In this document: positions 19,416 to 28,645 of the stretch, piece after piece
How the letters are laid out: the number at the start of each line of letters is the position of its first letter
How positions within the stretch are numbered: position 1 is the stretch's first letter
NCBI GenBank assembly: GCA_965223035.1
Contig: OZ244980.1
Coordinates: 5,332,001-5,396,000 of the forward strand
Reading direction: 5' to 3'
Length of the DNA: 64,000 nucleotides
Source of the DNA: CAMDPA01 sp965223035
GTDB taxonomy: Bacteria > Pseudomonadota > Alphaproteobacteria > Rhizobiales > Hyphomicrobiaceae
Program-made: the position numbers and the translations under genes
The notes under the pieces: generated by a model
The model's database searches: none
What the model was told of the DNA's origin: nothing
The model's input: only the letters and a program-made list of their open reading frames with translations

Positions 19416-19654
19416 CGCTCAACCGCGCCGAGCGACGCTGACGCTCCGTGCCTCGGGCCCGGATCAAGTCGCCAGACGCTGCGGCTCAGTGGCGGCCCGG
19501 CGCGACGTCTCAAGCGTGTCAGTTTGGCTGCAACGATCCCGCTCCGCTGCGCGCTTCCTCCACTGGATCACCCCATGGCCCGCTCATATGGGTGGACGGG
19601 CGGGACGCGGGACGGGACGGCACGGCACGGCGGCGTCGCCTCAGCCAGCGAGAT

Positions 19655-21004
19655 CTAATTCCCCATCAAGCTCGGCAGATAAAGCCCGATCATCGGGAAC
19701 GCGATCAGCACGCCGATCAATATGGCGTCGCACAGCAGATACGGCGCGGCCGCCAGCGCAACCTGGCCCAGCGTGGTTCCTCGAACCATCCCCATCATAA
19801 TGAACAACAATAGACCGAACGGCGGGGTGGTCGCGCTCATTTCCAGCGCCATCAACACGATCAACGAAAACCAAATCGGATCGTACCCGAGCTGGGTCGC
19901 GATCGGATAAAAGATCGGCACGGTGATCAGCATCATCGAGACCTGGTCCATGAACATGCCAAGCAAGATCAAGACCAGCAGCATGGCCAGCAAAATGACA
20001 AGCGGAGCCAATTCGAAGCTGGTGGCCCACTCCACCAATCCGCGACTAGCGCCGGACAGCGACAACAGCTGGCTAAACACGGTTGAATTCATCAGGATGA
20101 AAAACACCATGCCGACGACGCGGATGGTGCCGATCAGCGACTTCTTGATCGCTTCCCAGCTCAACACCCAATTGAGGATCGCTAAAATAAACACACCGAC
20201 GACGCCGAACGATGCGGATTCCGACGGCGTCGCCCAGCCGAGCACGATGAAGCCAATGACCATGAAGACCACCAGACCCATCGGCAGGATATTGACCACG
20301 ATCTGTCGGATCTTCTCCCAAACGGATGTGGGTGGCACATCATAGCTTGGGGCCGAGTCTGGCATCATCTTCAGCTGAATGAAGATCGCGCCGACGTAAA
20401 GAGTGGCGAGCACGAGGCCCGGCAACAGTCCCGCGATCAGCAATGAGCCGACGTCCACACCAGCGATGCTGGCCAGCAGCACGCCCAGCGAAGACGGTGG
20501 TATGATCATCGCCAGGCCACCGGTGCCCAGGATCGGCCCCATCGACATGTGGCGCGAGTACCCGCGACTCTGCATCTCCGGGACCAGCAGCGAGCCGAGC
20601 ATCGCCGTGTTGGCCATGGTCGAGCCGGTCAGGGTGGAAAACAAAGAACCACCGGCAACGGTGAGGTAGCACAGGCGCCCGGGTAATTTGCCGAGCAGTT
20701 TGTCAAGCGCGTCAAAAACCCGAACGGCCAGCCCGGTATAGAAGAAGAGCGATCCCATCAAGATGAACATCGGGATCGGAGACAGCGTGAACGTGGTGAT
20801 CAGCTGCGGCGCGTTATCGACGACCTGAGGCAGCTTGGTGTTGACCTCCGACAGGAACGCCGACACCGATGAATAGTCGCGGATGACGAACACCAACGTG
20901 CCGATGATATTCGTCAGCAGAAACGTGAATGCGACGGGGAACCCGAGTGCCATTCCCGCCAACACGCAGCCAAGCAGGATGGCGCCGGCCCAATACCATT
21001 CCAT
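19655..21004 (-). CDS. dctM: TRAP transporter large permease (DctM)
   Basis: The 449-residue protein has about twelve membrane segments and DctM features such as GGLAMIIPPSSLGVLLA near residue 160, LLIAGLLPGLV near 190 and a C-terminal ATTPPFGLLLFIMMGM. It forms the sodium-driven channel of a TRAP transporter. It lies 2 bases after the DctQ gene, and the receptor gene lies upstream, giving the complete order DctP-DctQ-DctM on the minus strand. The 239 bases beyond its stop hold a family B-like GC-rich inverted repeat near 19570-19605. Confidence 0.94.
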   Translation of the reverse strand: MEWYWAGAILLGCVLAGMALGFPVAFTFLLTNIIGTLVFVIRDYSSVSAFLSEVNTKLPQVVDNAPQLITTFTLSPIPMFILMGSLFFYTGLAVRVFDALDKLLGKLPGRLCYLTVAGGSLFSTLTGSTMANTAMLGSLLVPEMQSRGYSRHMSMGPILGTGGLAMIIPPSSLGVLLASIAGVDVGSLLIAGLLPGLVLATLYVGAIFIQLKMMPDSAPSYDVPPTSVWEKIRQIVVNILPMGLVVFMVIGFIVLGWATPSESASFGVVGVFILAILNWVLSWEAIKKSLIGTIRVVGMVFFILMNSTVFSQLLSLSGASRGLVEWATSFELAPLVILLAMLLVLILLGMFMDQVSMMLITVPIFYPIATQLGYDPIWFSLIVLMALEMSATTPPFGLLLFIMMGMVRGTTLGQVALAAAPYLLCDAILIGVLIAFPMIGLYLPSLMGN

Positions 21005-21006
21005 TA

Positions 21007-21522
21007 TTAGACGCCGTCCTTCACTTCGCCGAGATCATAGGAGTAATAATGGCGCCGCCCGCACAAATACATGAGAAACTCGAGTGAAACCAAGGCAAAG
21101 CCGATGATCATGGGCAAGAACTGGGCCCAGTAGGGCAAGTCGATACTGCGCACGTCGAGTTGATTCGACTCCCAGGCTTCCCAAAACAAAACACAGGAGT
21201 AGTAGGCGAACAACGCCGCTGAGAGCGCACATACCAAATAGACGAAAAGCGCCAGAACCCGTCTCACTTTTCGCGGTAGCGCCGTGATCAAGGCCTCAAT
21301 CGCTACGTGGCCGCGTTCGCGGACGAGGAACGGGGCCGAAAACATCGCAATGTACAGCAGCCCATATTCGACAACGGCAGATGTAAAAAGCGGTGGCCGA
21401 TAACCCAGAGTCCGTAGCGAAACATCAATCACGATCATCGTGAAGAGACAGGGGATGATGGCGCCGGCAACCCATGCCAGCGCCGTTGAGATTCCCCCCA
21501 GTATGCGGTCGAATGCCGCCAT
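21007..21522 (-). CDS. dctQ: TRAP transporter small permease (DctQ)
   Basis: The 171-residue protein has four predicted membrane helices (about 10-35, 48-68, 88-112 and 130-155) and the DctQ segment FSAPFLVRERGHVAIEAL near residue 60. It binds the large permease and supports the receptor interaction. It sits 20 bases after the receptor gene and 2 bases before DctM. Only one TRAP receptor is present in the window. Confidence 0.92.
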   Translation of the reverse strand: MAAFDRILGGISTALAWVAGAIIPCLFTMIVIDVSLRTLGYRPPLFTSAVVEYGLLYIAMFSAPFLVRERGHVAIEALITALPRKVRRVLALFVYLVCALSAALFAYYSCVLFWEAWESNQLDVRSIDLPYWAQFLPMIIGFALVSLEFLMYLCGRRHYYSYDLGEVKDGV

Positions 21523-21542
21523 CAGGTGCCTCGCCAGGCCAG

Positions 21543-22598
21543 CTATTGGCGAAGCCGCTCCGTCGCGCTCGAAAGATCCAATTGCCGGTTCGGCTTGCCA
21601 GGGATGTACATGAGCGGCTTTAAAACGTCGTGGTATTCAGAGCGCTTCTTAAGCTCCTTCCAGATCTCCTGGTGCGCGAGATCGAGGTAGCGCGCAGCGG
21701 CGTCACCCTTGAGCGCGATGTCCTCAACGCCCGCCTGCTTGACCATCACCTCTTCTTTTTTCCGCTCTTTCTCAACAAAGATCACCGAGTCGGTCTCATA
21801 CTTTAGGGCCTGCTCGCTCAAACAATCACGCTGCTTTTGCGTGAGTTTGTCGTTCCAAATCGATTTGTTGATGGTTACCACCTGATTGGTCTGGTAAAAA
21901 TTCGGCGTAACGCGATACTTGGCGACCTTGTGAAAACCCAACGGCACGAACGACACATCGGTGAAGCCGAAACCATCGACGGTTTTGCGTTGCATCGCGT
22001 TCAGGATTTCGCTCGATTTAATATTTACCGTGGTCGCCCCGAGCTCCCGGAACAGTGGTCGATAGGTTCCGGTCGCCCGCATTTTTAGGCCCGTCAGGTC
22101 GGGAATCCCGTCCTTCATCTTCGGCTTTTTAGCCAGATACATGTAGTAGGACGTCATATTCTCGCCCCACGCCAACAAATGGGCGCCGGCCTTTTTGTCG
22201 TAGATCTCCTGCAAGATCTTGAAGGCGCCGTTCTTGCGCAGCTGATTGGGACCTTGATTGGCCGCCAGCAGCGCATAACCTTCCGGTACCGTGCCGATGT
22301 AATAGGCGGTGGGCGAGGCCAGCATATCAAATTGCCCGCGCCGCAGTGCGTTGGCGGCCTTGCGCGGCGGAACCACTTCCTGACCGCCGACGTACTTGAT
22401 TTGAACGACGCCCTTGCAGTTCTTGTTGACCAACGGCACGTACGTTTCCAGCACACTCCGCGCCAGCGTGTTGGTCTTTTGCAGAGACGTGACGAGGTTC
22501 AACGTATCAAGTGCAAATGCTGGCGTGGCGGCCCAAGCCAAAGCGGCGGCGCTGGTGCACGACAGCAAGGTTGCAGGGGAAAAGTGTACGCGGTTCAT
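21543..22598 (-). CDS. dctP: TRAP transporter periplasmic substrate-binding protein (DctP-type)
   Basis: It starts with a signal peptide (hydrophobic run to about residue 30, ending ATPAFA). The receptor fold includes the LKMRATGTYRPLFRELGATTVNI segment near residue 175, holding the conserved Arg that pairs with the carboxylate ligand, followed by EILNAMQRKTVDGFGF. ATG 22598 is preferred to the TTG one codon earlier because GGGAG lies seven bases upstream. It is the first gene of the TRAP operon. The ligand is a carboxylic acid by family precedent and otherwise unknown. Confidence 0.9.
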   Translation of the reverse strand: MNRVHFSPATLLSCTSAAALAWAATPAFALDTLNLVTSLQKTNTLARSVLETYVPLVNKNCKGVVQIKYVGGQEVVPPRKAANALRRGQFDMLASPTAYYIGTVPEGYALLAANQGPNQLRKNGAFKILQEIYDKKAGAHLLAWGENMTSYYMYLAKKPKMKDGIPDLTGLKMRATGTYRPLFRELGATTVNIKSSEILNAMQRKTVDGFGFTDVSFVPLGFHKVAKYRVTPNFYQTNQVVTINKSIWNDKLTQKQRDCLSEQALKYETDSVIFVEKERKKEEVMVKQAGVEDIALKGDAAARYLDLAHQEIWKELKKRSEYHDVLKPLMYIPGKPNRQLDLSSATERLRQ

Positions 22599-23063
22599 CA
22601 ACGATCTCCCTTTGAGGTCTTATCGGCGCATTATTTAGACAGTCCGTCGGAGGCGACGTTTTGGTCATTGCAGGGCGCCAAGCGCGTCATACTGCCGACA
22701 CTTCTTGACCATGTCAAACACGTGAGCGGAAAGGATTAATCGGTCCGTAGACGCTTGCTGGATCGGCCGCTGCCGGCAACAGCGACCGATCCATCATGTG
22801 GATCTTTACCAGCCAACTATGCCTTGAACCTGGTGCGCTCGACCCATCGGACACGCACAGCACATCGCGCGATCGACCCATCGGCGACTGGCCGAACCGA
22901 TCGCGCGCACGGCACCGGTGCGCCGGGCACACCGGTGGGGTTGACGCTGCCCTTCGCCGGATGACCGCGGGTCAGCATCGGCGATGGGATTTACATTCCA
23001 ATGCGTCGGGCGAGAATGCCAGCGGCAGTTAGAACGCGGCACGCCAATCGCAAAGGAGCTTCC
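22599..23063. other. 465-base divergent intergenic region
   Basis: This region separates the minus-strand TRAP receptor from plus-strand DoxX. It contains the TRAP leader (GGGAG) and an AAAGGAG ribosome binding site at 23052-23058 for DoxX. A CGACCCATCGG-type sequence is repeated near 22842 and 22874. No gene is recognisable. Confidence 0.45.
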
Positions 23064-23540
23064 ATGTCAGCCTTCCTGTCGATAACAGCAACGCTTGGCA
23101 ACGGTTGGGAAACGCTCGGCTCGCTCACCCAATCGATGCTGCGCGCGACGGTCGGGCTCTTGCTGGTTCCGCATGGGTTGCGCGTGGTGTTTGGCCTATT
23201 TCCCGACTCCGGCCTACCGACCAAAAACATGGCGATGTTCATCGCCAGTCTCGAGCAAACCGGCTACCGACCCGGTTGGCTATGGGGGTGGCTGATCGCG
23301 GCCACGCACCTGATCTGTGGCCCGCTGTTGGTATTGGGGCTATTCACCCGCCTCGCGGCCATTCCTGTCGTCATCTTTCTTTTTGTCGCCTGCTTCGAGC
23401 GGTGGCGGGTCGGTGGATGGTTTTGGAATACCCTCGGTATGGAGTACACGGCGTTGTGGTGGGTCGCCGCGGTTCAGGTGTTGGTTGTCGGACCGGGCCC
23501 CCTGGCGCTGGATCACGCCTTTGGCTGGCCTCGTCCGTGA
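23064..23540 (+). CDS. DoxX-family inner-membrane protein
   Basis: The 158-residue protein has four membrane segments and the DoxX pattern: LRATVGLLLVPHGLRVVFG near residue 28, FIASLEQTGYRPG near 60 and a helix rich in small residues (HLICGPLLVLGLFTRLAA) near 82. AAAGGAG five bases before ATG 23064 fixes the start. DoxX proteins are widespread; some are linked to thiosulfate:quinone oxidoreductase or oxidative stress, but this one has no informative neighbours. Confidence 0.82.
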   Translation: MSAFLSITATLGNGWETLGSLTQSMLRATVGLLLVPHGLRVVFGLFPDSGLPTKNMAMFIASLEQTGYRPGWLWGWLIAATHLICGPLLVLGLFTRLAAIPVVIFLFVACFERWRVGGWFWNTLGMEYTALWWVAAVQVLVVGPGPLALDHAFGWPRP

Positions 23541-23712
23541 GCGCATCCGGCGCATTGCTGGCTGCGCCAGTGTGGCCACCTCACCGCACCGATAGAATAG
23601 ATCGTCCGCCCAGCTGCCAATCGCTGCACCTTTCAGCTGGTGTTCAGGTTGCAGCCACGAAATTGACAACGAGAGGGAGGCGCGTTGGCAAAGGTTCCTG
23701 GAGCGACTCGAT

Positions 23713-24282
23713 ATGACCGTGAGATTGTTGCTTGCCGCAAGCTTGGCGGCGCTGACCCAGCTCGGCGGGCTGCCAACGTCCGCGGCCGACCTTGGAGGCT
23801 ACGGCGGCAAGGCCTACGACAGTAAACCCTACGACGATCGGCGCTATCGCGATATCTATCGCCATCCTCGACCACCAGCGCCGGCCCCGGCGCCGGCCAT
23901 CGAACCGGAAGGCTATCGCTCGCCACCGCTCAGCACGCCTCCGCACGACGACCGCGGCTTTCTGCGCCCAATGCCGCCAAGCTATCAATTTTTACCGACT
24001 GACGACCGGCGCTGGGTGGAGCGTTACGACCGCGGTTATCACGAACTTGCCTGTTTACCGCGGCGTAAGATCCGCCAGAGATTGGTGCGCTACGGTTGGC
24101 GGCGCCTGCAGGACGTCGAGATCCATCGCGATGTCGTGTTGGTTCGCGCGCGACGGCGCGGCGGCTGGTACGATTTGACACTCGATCGCTGTAGGGGGCA
24201 CGTGCTGCAGGCCCATTTGGTCGACCGGGCCCACGCCCGTGCACCGAGCTGGCGGCATTATCGGCGGTGGCAAGACTTTTAG
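23713..24282 (+). CDS. exported hypothetical protein, Tyr/Pro/Arg-rich
   Basis: A signal peptide (residues 1-25, ending SAADL) is followed by a low-complexity stretch rich in Tyr, Asp, Pro and Ala (30-95). A compact C-terminal domain then includes CLPRRKIRQRLVRYGWRRL and YDLTLDRCRGHVLQA. The two Cys at about 114 and 159 could form a disulfide. Similar small exported proteins are frequent in Rhizobiales and Rhodospirillales genomes without assigned function. GTG and TTG alternatives exist upstream, but ATG 23713 begins the signal peptide. Confidence 0.65.
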   Translation: MTVRLLLAASLAALTQLGGLPTSAADLGGYGGKAYDSKPYDDRRYRDIYRHPRPPAPAPAPAIEPEGYRSPPLSTPPHDDRGFLRPMPPSYQFLPTDDRRWVERYDRGYHELACLPRRKIRQRLVRYGWRRLQDVEIHRDVVLVRARRRGGWYDLTLDRCRGHVLQAHLVDRAHARAPSWRHYRRWQDF

Positions 24283-24760
24283 CGCGTGCGCCTACGTGAC
24301 GACCTTCTTCATGCGCTGCGCGGGCCATGATGTTGCTCGCACGTGCCTGTGTAGGAACCGGTCCCGACCCTCATTCGATCGTCGACGGCGATCGCGTCCG
24401 GCCGGGACTTGCGCTAGAGCAACCTGCTTTTAATCGGAATCGGAACGATCCCGATTTAAGGCAGAAAGTTGCTCACCACTTTAAGAGCGATCATCGTGCC
24501 ATTGGGTGGTACGGCGGCGGAGCGGGCCGACAGTCGGTGCCGCCCAAGGCGGGACTGATTTAGCAGCGCTCATCGACCCATGTGGCAAAACGGGTTCGAC
24601 GACCTTGACCGTGTCGGTGATATCCCGGCTGGGGATATGCTGATCCCGGCGACTTCCGCGACCGGCGTGCTTCCTTCAACATGTGTCACGGCCAACATGT
24701 GTCACGGCAAGTGCTGGACCAAACTGCAGTCGGCCATGGATTTAACCAAGGGGATAAGGC
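24283..24760. other. Intergenic region with joined family A and family B repeats
   Basis: From 24414 to 24495 there is a half copy of family A (CTAG start, hairpin 1 and linker). The second hairpin is replaced directly by a family B element (24497-24560, CCATTGGGTGG core, GGAGCGGGCCG arm, CCGCC/GGCGG stem). Near 24681-24712 ATGTGTCACGGC is duplicated in tandem. AAGGGG just upstream of 24761 serves the next gene. No coding frame is convincing. Confidence 0.55.
24414..24495. repeat. Family A repeat copy 2, hairpin 1 half only
   Basis: It begins CTAGAGCAACCTGC and holds hairpin 1 (TTTAATCGG/CCGATTTAA) and the AAAGTTGCTCACCACTTTAA linker, then stops at GATCATCGTGCC where a family B element begins. 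The hairpin 1 stem is imperfect relative to copy 1. Confidence 0.75.
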
Positions 24761-25777
24761 GTGGTGGCAAACACGCTCGTTAGTGGCAAACGAAAGCGGA
24801 GCTTTCAGGCGCCGGCCATGGAGCTGGTCTCGCTGGCCAGCAATCCGATCCCGAGCGGCGGCGTCGTCGGCGCCTTCGAGGGTTACGACGGTGCGCCGCT
24901 GCGTTATGCGCGGTTCGAAGCGACGCGGGGTCCGCTGCGTGGCACCATGTGTGTTTTCACCGGCCGCACCGAATACATCGAAAAGTATTTCGAGGTGATC
25001 GCCGATCTCAGGCGGCGCGGCTTTGCGGCCGTGATCATGGATTGGCGCGGACAGGGTGGATCCTATCGCGCTTTGAAAGATCTCGGAAAAGGTCACATCC
25101 ATTCATTCGACGAATACATCAACGATCTAACCTGCTTCATGCGCCAGATCGTGCTGCCTGACTGCCCGCCGCCGTTTTATGCCCTGGCCCATTCGATGGG
25201 CGGAAACATCTTGTTGCGAGTCGCTGCAGCGCCGGGCAGCTGGTTCGAGCGCATGGTCATGACCTCACCCCTGATCGCGCTGCATCACTCGCAGCTGGGG
25301 GCGCCGCCGGCGGCCGTGCGAGCCTTCGCCGAACTCGCCTGCGCGAGCGGTCTAGCGACACAGTACATCCCGAGCGGCGGGATGGAGCGTTGGCGCGGTC
25401 CGCCGGAATTCGAGCGCAATATTCTGACCAGCGACCGCGAGCGATACGCGCTGAACCGCAGCCTTGAGCTGGCCGCCCCACAGTTGACGGTCGGCGCGCC
25501 CACGCTCGGATGGCTGCGGGCCGCGTTGCGGTCGATGGCCGAACTCGCGGATCCGGCCTTCGCGCGCAAGGTCGGCATTCCGATCCTCTTTTTCATCGCC
25601 AGCGACGATACCGTGGTGCAGCAAGCGGCCATTGAGGATTTTGCTGCCCGTGCCAAGTCTAGCACGCATGTCGTGCTGGCCGCCGCGCGCCACGAGATCT
25701 TGCAGGAAACCGACGAAATTCGTGGGCGTTTCTGGGCCGCGTTTGACGCTTACATGGATGTCGATCAGGAGTCCTGA
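24761..25777 (+). CDS. lysophospholipase/monoacylglycerol lipase-like alpha/beta hydrolase
   Basis: The 338-residue protein matches the PldB/serine aminopeptidase-S33 group. It has a FTGRTEYIEKY segment near residue 66 after the oxyanion strand, MDWRGQGGS near 94, the nucleophile elbow in ALAHSMGGN near 146, an Asp in IASDDTVV near 284 and His in AARHEIL near 308. Such enzymes hydrolyse lysophospholipids or monoglycerides. Translation starts at GTG 24761 after AAGGGGATAAGG. It stands alone between repeat-rich gaps. Confidence 0.87.
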   Translation: MVANTLVSGKRKRSFQAPAMELVSLASNPIPSGGVVGAFEGYDGAPLRYARFEATRGPLRGTMCVFTGRTEYIEKYFEVIADLRRRGFAAVIMDWRGQGGSYRALKDLGKGHIHSFDEYINDLTCFMRQIVLPDCPPPFYALAHSMGGNILLRVAAAPGSWFERMVMTSPLIALHHSQLGAPPAAVRAFAELACASGLATQYIPSGGMERWRGPPEFERNILTSDRERYALNRSLELAAPQLTVGAPTLGWLRAALRSMAELADPAFARKVGIPILFFIASDDTVVQQAAIEDFAARAKSSTHVVLAAARHEILQETDEIRGRFWAAFDAYMDVDQES

Positions 25778-26178
25778 CGCTTGTGTCACCACGACGTCGT
25801 TTCAGTTCGCTTCCGTCTTCACTTCGGCGCAGGGAACATCATCCTTGCGAACCAACCTGTCATCGGCGGGCGAAGGCTTCCGATGCCAGGCAGAAGGTTG
25901 CTTCGGGAGCAATCATGATTGGGCCGTGCGGAGGGGCGCCTTCCGACCTCAACGTCAGAGAAGCCGAACTTGGCTACCGCAGCTACGCCACACGAAAATG
26001 CGGGACGACCGGAGCCCCCCGGGTCGGTCTCCGGTCGTCCTCCCCCGCTCGCGCCCCCCAACGACGAAAGTGTCGGCCGATCGCCCGCATTCCTCAGCAG
26101 CCGGCCACCCCCATCACCGTGCCATCGGGTGACCGGGTGGGGCAGCGGACTGGTTCCAGCTCACACTGAAACGTTCAA
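25778..26178. other. Intergenic region ending in a family B repeat
   Basis: The first 300 bases include a strong GC-rich inverted repeat (GACGACCGGAG near 26004-26014 and CTCCGGTCGTC near 26029-26039), possibly a terminator or DNA-binding site though no T-run follows. From about 26110 a family B copy (GTGCCATCGGGTG core, GGGGCAGCGG arm, CACACTGAAAC tail) leads into family A copy 3. No gene is recognisable. Confidence 0.45.
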
Positions 26179-26235
26179 GATCATCGCGCCTTAAATCGGG
26201 ATCGTTCCGATTCCGATTAAGGGCAGGTTGCTCTA
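26179..26235. repeat. Family A repeat copy 3, single hairpin, overlaps gcrA stop
   Basis: It reads GATCATCGCGCCTTAAATCGG, then the GATCGTTCCGATTCCGATTAA hairpin, and ends GGTTGCTCTA at 26235. The terminal CTA at 26233-26235 is, on the minus strand, the TAG stop codon of gcrA. So the repeat ends inside the coding region of its neighbour. Confidence 0.8.
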
Positions 26236-26850
26236 AACTTCGACTGGCTCCTTGCTGTCACCGGCTGACGGCACCGGCTGCGGCGTCGGCGCCTGCGCTG
26301 GCTGCCCGCTGGTTGCGACCGGCTGCTGCGCCAGCGCGATGATCGCCGGCTCGCGCGTGGTCCGATCGCGACGCCGTGGTTGTGGCGGTTGAAACGCCCG
26401 ACGCGCATGGTCTTCGCAGTAAGGCAGCCCCGGCACCTTCTTGCGATTACAGAAATGGAATTCGGCTAGTTGCGGGTCACCAATCGGCCAGTGACAATCG
26501 CTCTCCGTCAGCTCCAGGATCGACTTGCGCTCCGCGAGCGGAACATCGATCTCCTCGTAACTGGGCACCAACGGCTCGGCATCGGGTTGATATAAAGCGC
26601 GGAGCGCTTGATTGCCGGCCGGCACCACAAATCGGGGTCGCGCCACACGACGGGCGGTCGATATGCGCTGCCGTGGCCGGTTGGTGGTAGAGCGCGACGT
26701 CGGCGCCCGGCCCGACAAACCAAGTCGGTGCACCTTGCCGATCACGGCGTTGCGTGTCACACCGCCAATCCGTCCCGCGATTTGGCTTGCGCTCAGACCC
26801 TCTGCCCACAGTTTTTTGAGCAACTCAACACGTTCATCGTTCCACGACAT
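26233..26850 (-). CDS. gcrA: GcrA cell-cycle regulator
   Basis: The N-terminus (MSWNDERVELLKKLW, then EGLSASQIAGRIGGVTRNAV) is the diagnostic GcrA domain that contacts sigma-70-RNA polymerase. A variable basic/Pro linker follows, then the C-terminal ESDCHWPIGDP and FCNRKKVPGLPYCEDHARRA, holding the conserved Cys/His residues. GcrA activates cell-cycle genes at promoters with GAnTC sites methylated by CcrM and is confined to alphaproteobacteria. At 205 residues it is a little longer than usual, because of a Gln/Pro/Ala-rich tail. The stop lies in the end of a family A repeat. Confidence 0.96.
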   Translation of the reverse strand: MSWNDERVELLKKLWAEGLSASQIAGRIGGVTRNAVIGKVHRLGLSGRAPTSRSTTNRPRQRISTARRVARPRFVVPAGNQALRALYQPDAEPLVPSYEEIDVPLAERKSILELTESDCHWPIGDPQLAEFHFCNRKKVPGLPYCEDHARRAFQPPQPRRRDRTTREPAIIALAQQPVATSGQPAQAPTPQPVPSAGDSKEPVEV

Positions 26851-27412
26851 CCTTGTCGCTCCATAAGAATCGCGGCAAAGTGCGGCCTATGCTGACCACT
26901 CTTCGCGAAACACCGGTGACGGCCAAAACTGATGACGCCTGGCGCACGCAAATGCGCAGCGCACGCTGGCTTGACCAACCGGCTACCGACGCAAGGAACT
27001 TGTGAGAACTCAGACGAATACTGACGCGTACGACAATGGAAGCGATAGGCTCGCTCTCCGACGCTTGCCAGCGGGCTTCAGGGTGCAGGTGACTTGCAAC
27101 GTCCTACTTTTTGTCGCCGCTAGACAACGAGAAGTTACACGATCGCGCGTCCGCGCCTCAAGTCGACTCGAAATGTTAACCAGGCATTGACGCTGCAGTG
27201 TGGCCGATCGGTTACGAAAGCGGGAAATGTTCTTTGTATGTTCTCGCGCAATTTTCCCAATCTCCCCCGGCTATTTTCGGGTTTGTCCTCGCGGAGGCCG
27301 TCGTTGTGGGGGTGCGACCGCGTTGACAGCAATGTCCGCTGTGCGTAACCATGGGAAACAATGAAGCCGCCGGACTTGGCGGCTTTTTGATTTTGACCAG
27401 AAGGTTGGCCTG
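26851..27412. other. 562-base divergent region between gcrA and argD
   Basis: The region must hold the gcrA and argD promoters. No protein-like frame is present apart from a possible 20-codon leader peptide (ATG 27351) whose TGA overlaps the argD ATG. A rho-independent hairpin lies just before argD (separate entry). Around 27176-27340 the sequence is less GC-rich than its surroundings and could encode a small RNA ending at that hairpin. Confidence 0.45.
27365..27388 (+). terminator. Intrinsic terminator or attenuator hairpin before argD
   Basis: The stem is AGCCGCC (27365-27371) and GGCGGCT (27378-27384) with loop GGACTT, followed by a T-run (27384-27388) and a second T-rich stretch. It lies only 25 bases before the argD start on the same strand and no gene on that strand ends upstream. 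It therefore either ends a short RNA from the gcrA-argD gap or attenuates the arg operon. Confidence 0.65.
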
Positions 27413-28645
27413 ATGACGAGCGCCACACCAAACCTTGACGAGCGCAGCGATTTGGGCGCAGGCCCAGCGCCGACGGTGATGCCGACTTATGCCCGCCAGG
27501 ACGTGGTGTTCGAGCGTGGCGAAGGCAGCTGGCTGATATCAGCAACGGGCGAGCGTTATCTCGATTTCGGAACGGGCGTTGCGGTCAATGCGCTTGGCCA
27601 CGCCCATCCGCAATTGATCGAGGCCCTCACTGAACAGGCGGCCAAATTGTGGCACACCTCCAATCTGTACCGCATCGCCGGTCAGGAACGCCTTGCAAAC
27701 CGGTTGGCGGCGCATTCGTTTGCCGACGTCGTTTTCATGTGCAATTCGGGGGCGGAGGCTTGCGAGGGCGCCATCAAGACGGCGCGGCGGTATCATCACG
27801 TGTCCGGCAGGCCCGAACGCAATCGGATCATTGCGTTTGAGGGCTCATTCCACGGTCGTACCCTTGCCACGCTCGCGGCCGCCGGTAATCCCAAGTATCT
27901 TGAGGGGTTTGCCCCGCATATGCCGGGCTTCGATCATGTCGCGATTGACGATCAGGCGGCGGTCGAGGCCGCCGTCGGACCTGAAACGGCGGCGATCCTC
28001 ATTGAACCGGTGCAGGGCGAAGGCGGCGTCAGGGTCATCTCGGCCGAGCAGTTGCGTTGGCTCAGACAGCTCTGCGACGACAATGGCCTGCTGCTGATCC
28101 TGGACGAAGTGCAATCCGGGATGGGTCGGACGGGTAAGCTGTTCGCCCACGAATGGGCGGGCATCACACCGGATATCATGGCGCTGGCCAAGGGCATTGG
28201 TGGCGGGTTTCCGTTGGGCGCGGTGCTGGCCACCGCCGATGCGGCAAAGGGCATGACGGCCGGAACCCACGGCTCGACGTTCGGTGGCAACCCCTTGGCC
28301 ATGGCGGTCGCCAATGCCGTACTCGATACGCTTTTGGAGCCGGATTTTCTGACGGAGGTGCAATCCCGGTCCTCGCAGTTGCGTCAGGAGCTGGCGCACG
28401 TGAAGGATTCCCACCCCCACGCGGTTGAGGAGGTGCGTGGCCTCGGCTTGCTGACCGGTGTACGGCTCAGACCGCCCATGGCCGATGTAATCCAGGCCAG
28501 CCGAGAGCGAAAACTGCTGGTCGTCGGCGCGGGAGATAACGTCGTGCGTCTCATTCCGCCGCTCAATGTCACGCCTTCCGAGATCTCGGAGGCGACTGCT
28601 CGGCTATCGAAAGCACTCGAAGATGTCACAAAGGCATCCATCTGA
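27413..28645 (+). CDS. argD: acetylornithine aminotransferase
   Basis: The class III PLP aminotransferase of 410 residues has the ArgD pattern: MPTYARQDVVFERGEGSWL at the N-terminus, GVAVNALGHAHP near 50, NSGAEACEGAIK near 107, FHGRTLATLAAAGNP near 145, ILDEVQSGMGRTG near 228 and the cofactor lysine in MALAKGIGGGFPLGA near 258. It converts N-acetylglutamate semialdehyde to acetylornithine in arginine synthesis. argF begins inside its 3' end and hslO follows, the standard alphaproteobacterial order. A hairpin precedes the start. Confidence 0.96.
   Translation: MTSATPNLDERSDLGAGPAPTVMPTYARQDVVFERGEGSWLISATGERYLDFGTGVAVNALGHAHPQLIEALTEQAAKLWHTSNLYRIAGQERLANRLAAHSFADVVFMCNSGAEACEGAIKTARRYHHVSGRPERNRIIAFEGSFHGRTLATLAAAGNPKYLEGFAPHMPGFDHVAIDDQAAVEAAVGPETAAILIEPVQGEGGVRVISAEQLRWLRQLCDDNGLLLILDEVQSGMGRTGKLFAHEWAGITPDIMALAKGIGGGFPLGAVLATADAAKGMTAGTHGSTFGGNPLAMAVANAVLDTLLEPDFLTEVQSRSSQLRQELAHVKDSHPHAVEEVRGLGLLTGVRLRPPMADVIQASRERKLLVVGAGDNVVRLIPPLNVTPSEISEATARLSKALEDVTKASI

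Noticed and set aside
24580..24783. A 67-codon frame before the lysophospholipase-like gene
   Set aside because: It covers a tandem ATGTGTCACGGC duplication and overlaps the true GTG start of the hydrolase; no similarity to a known protein.
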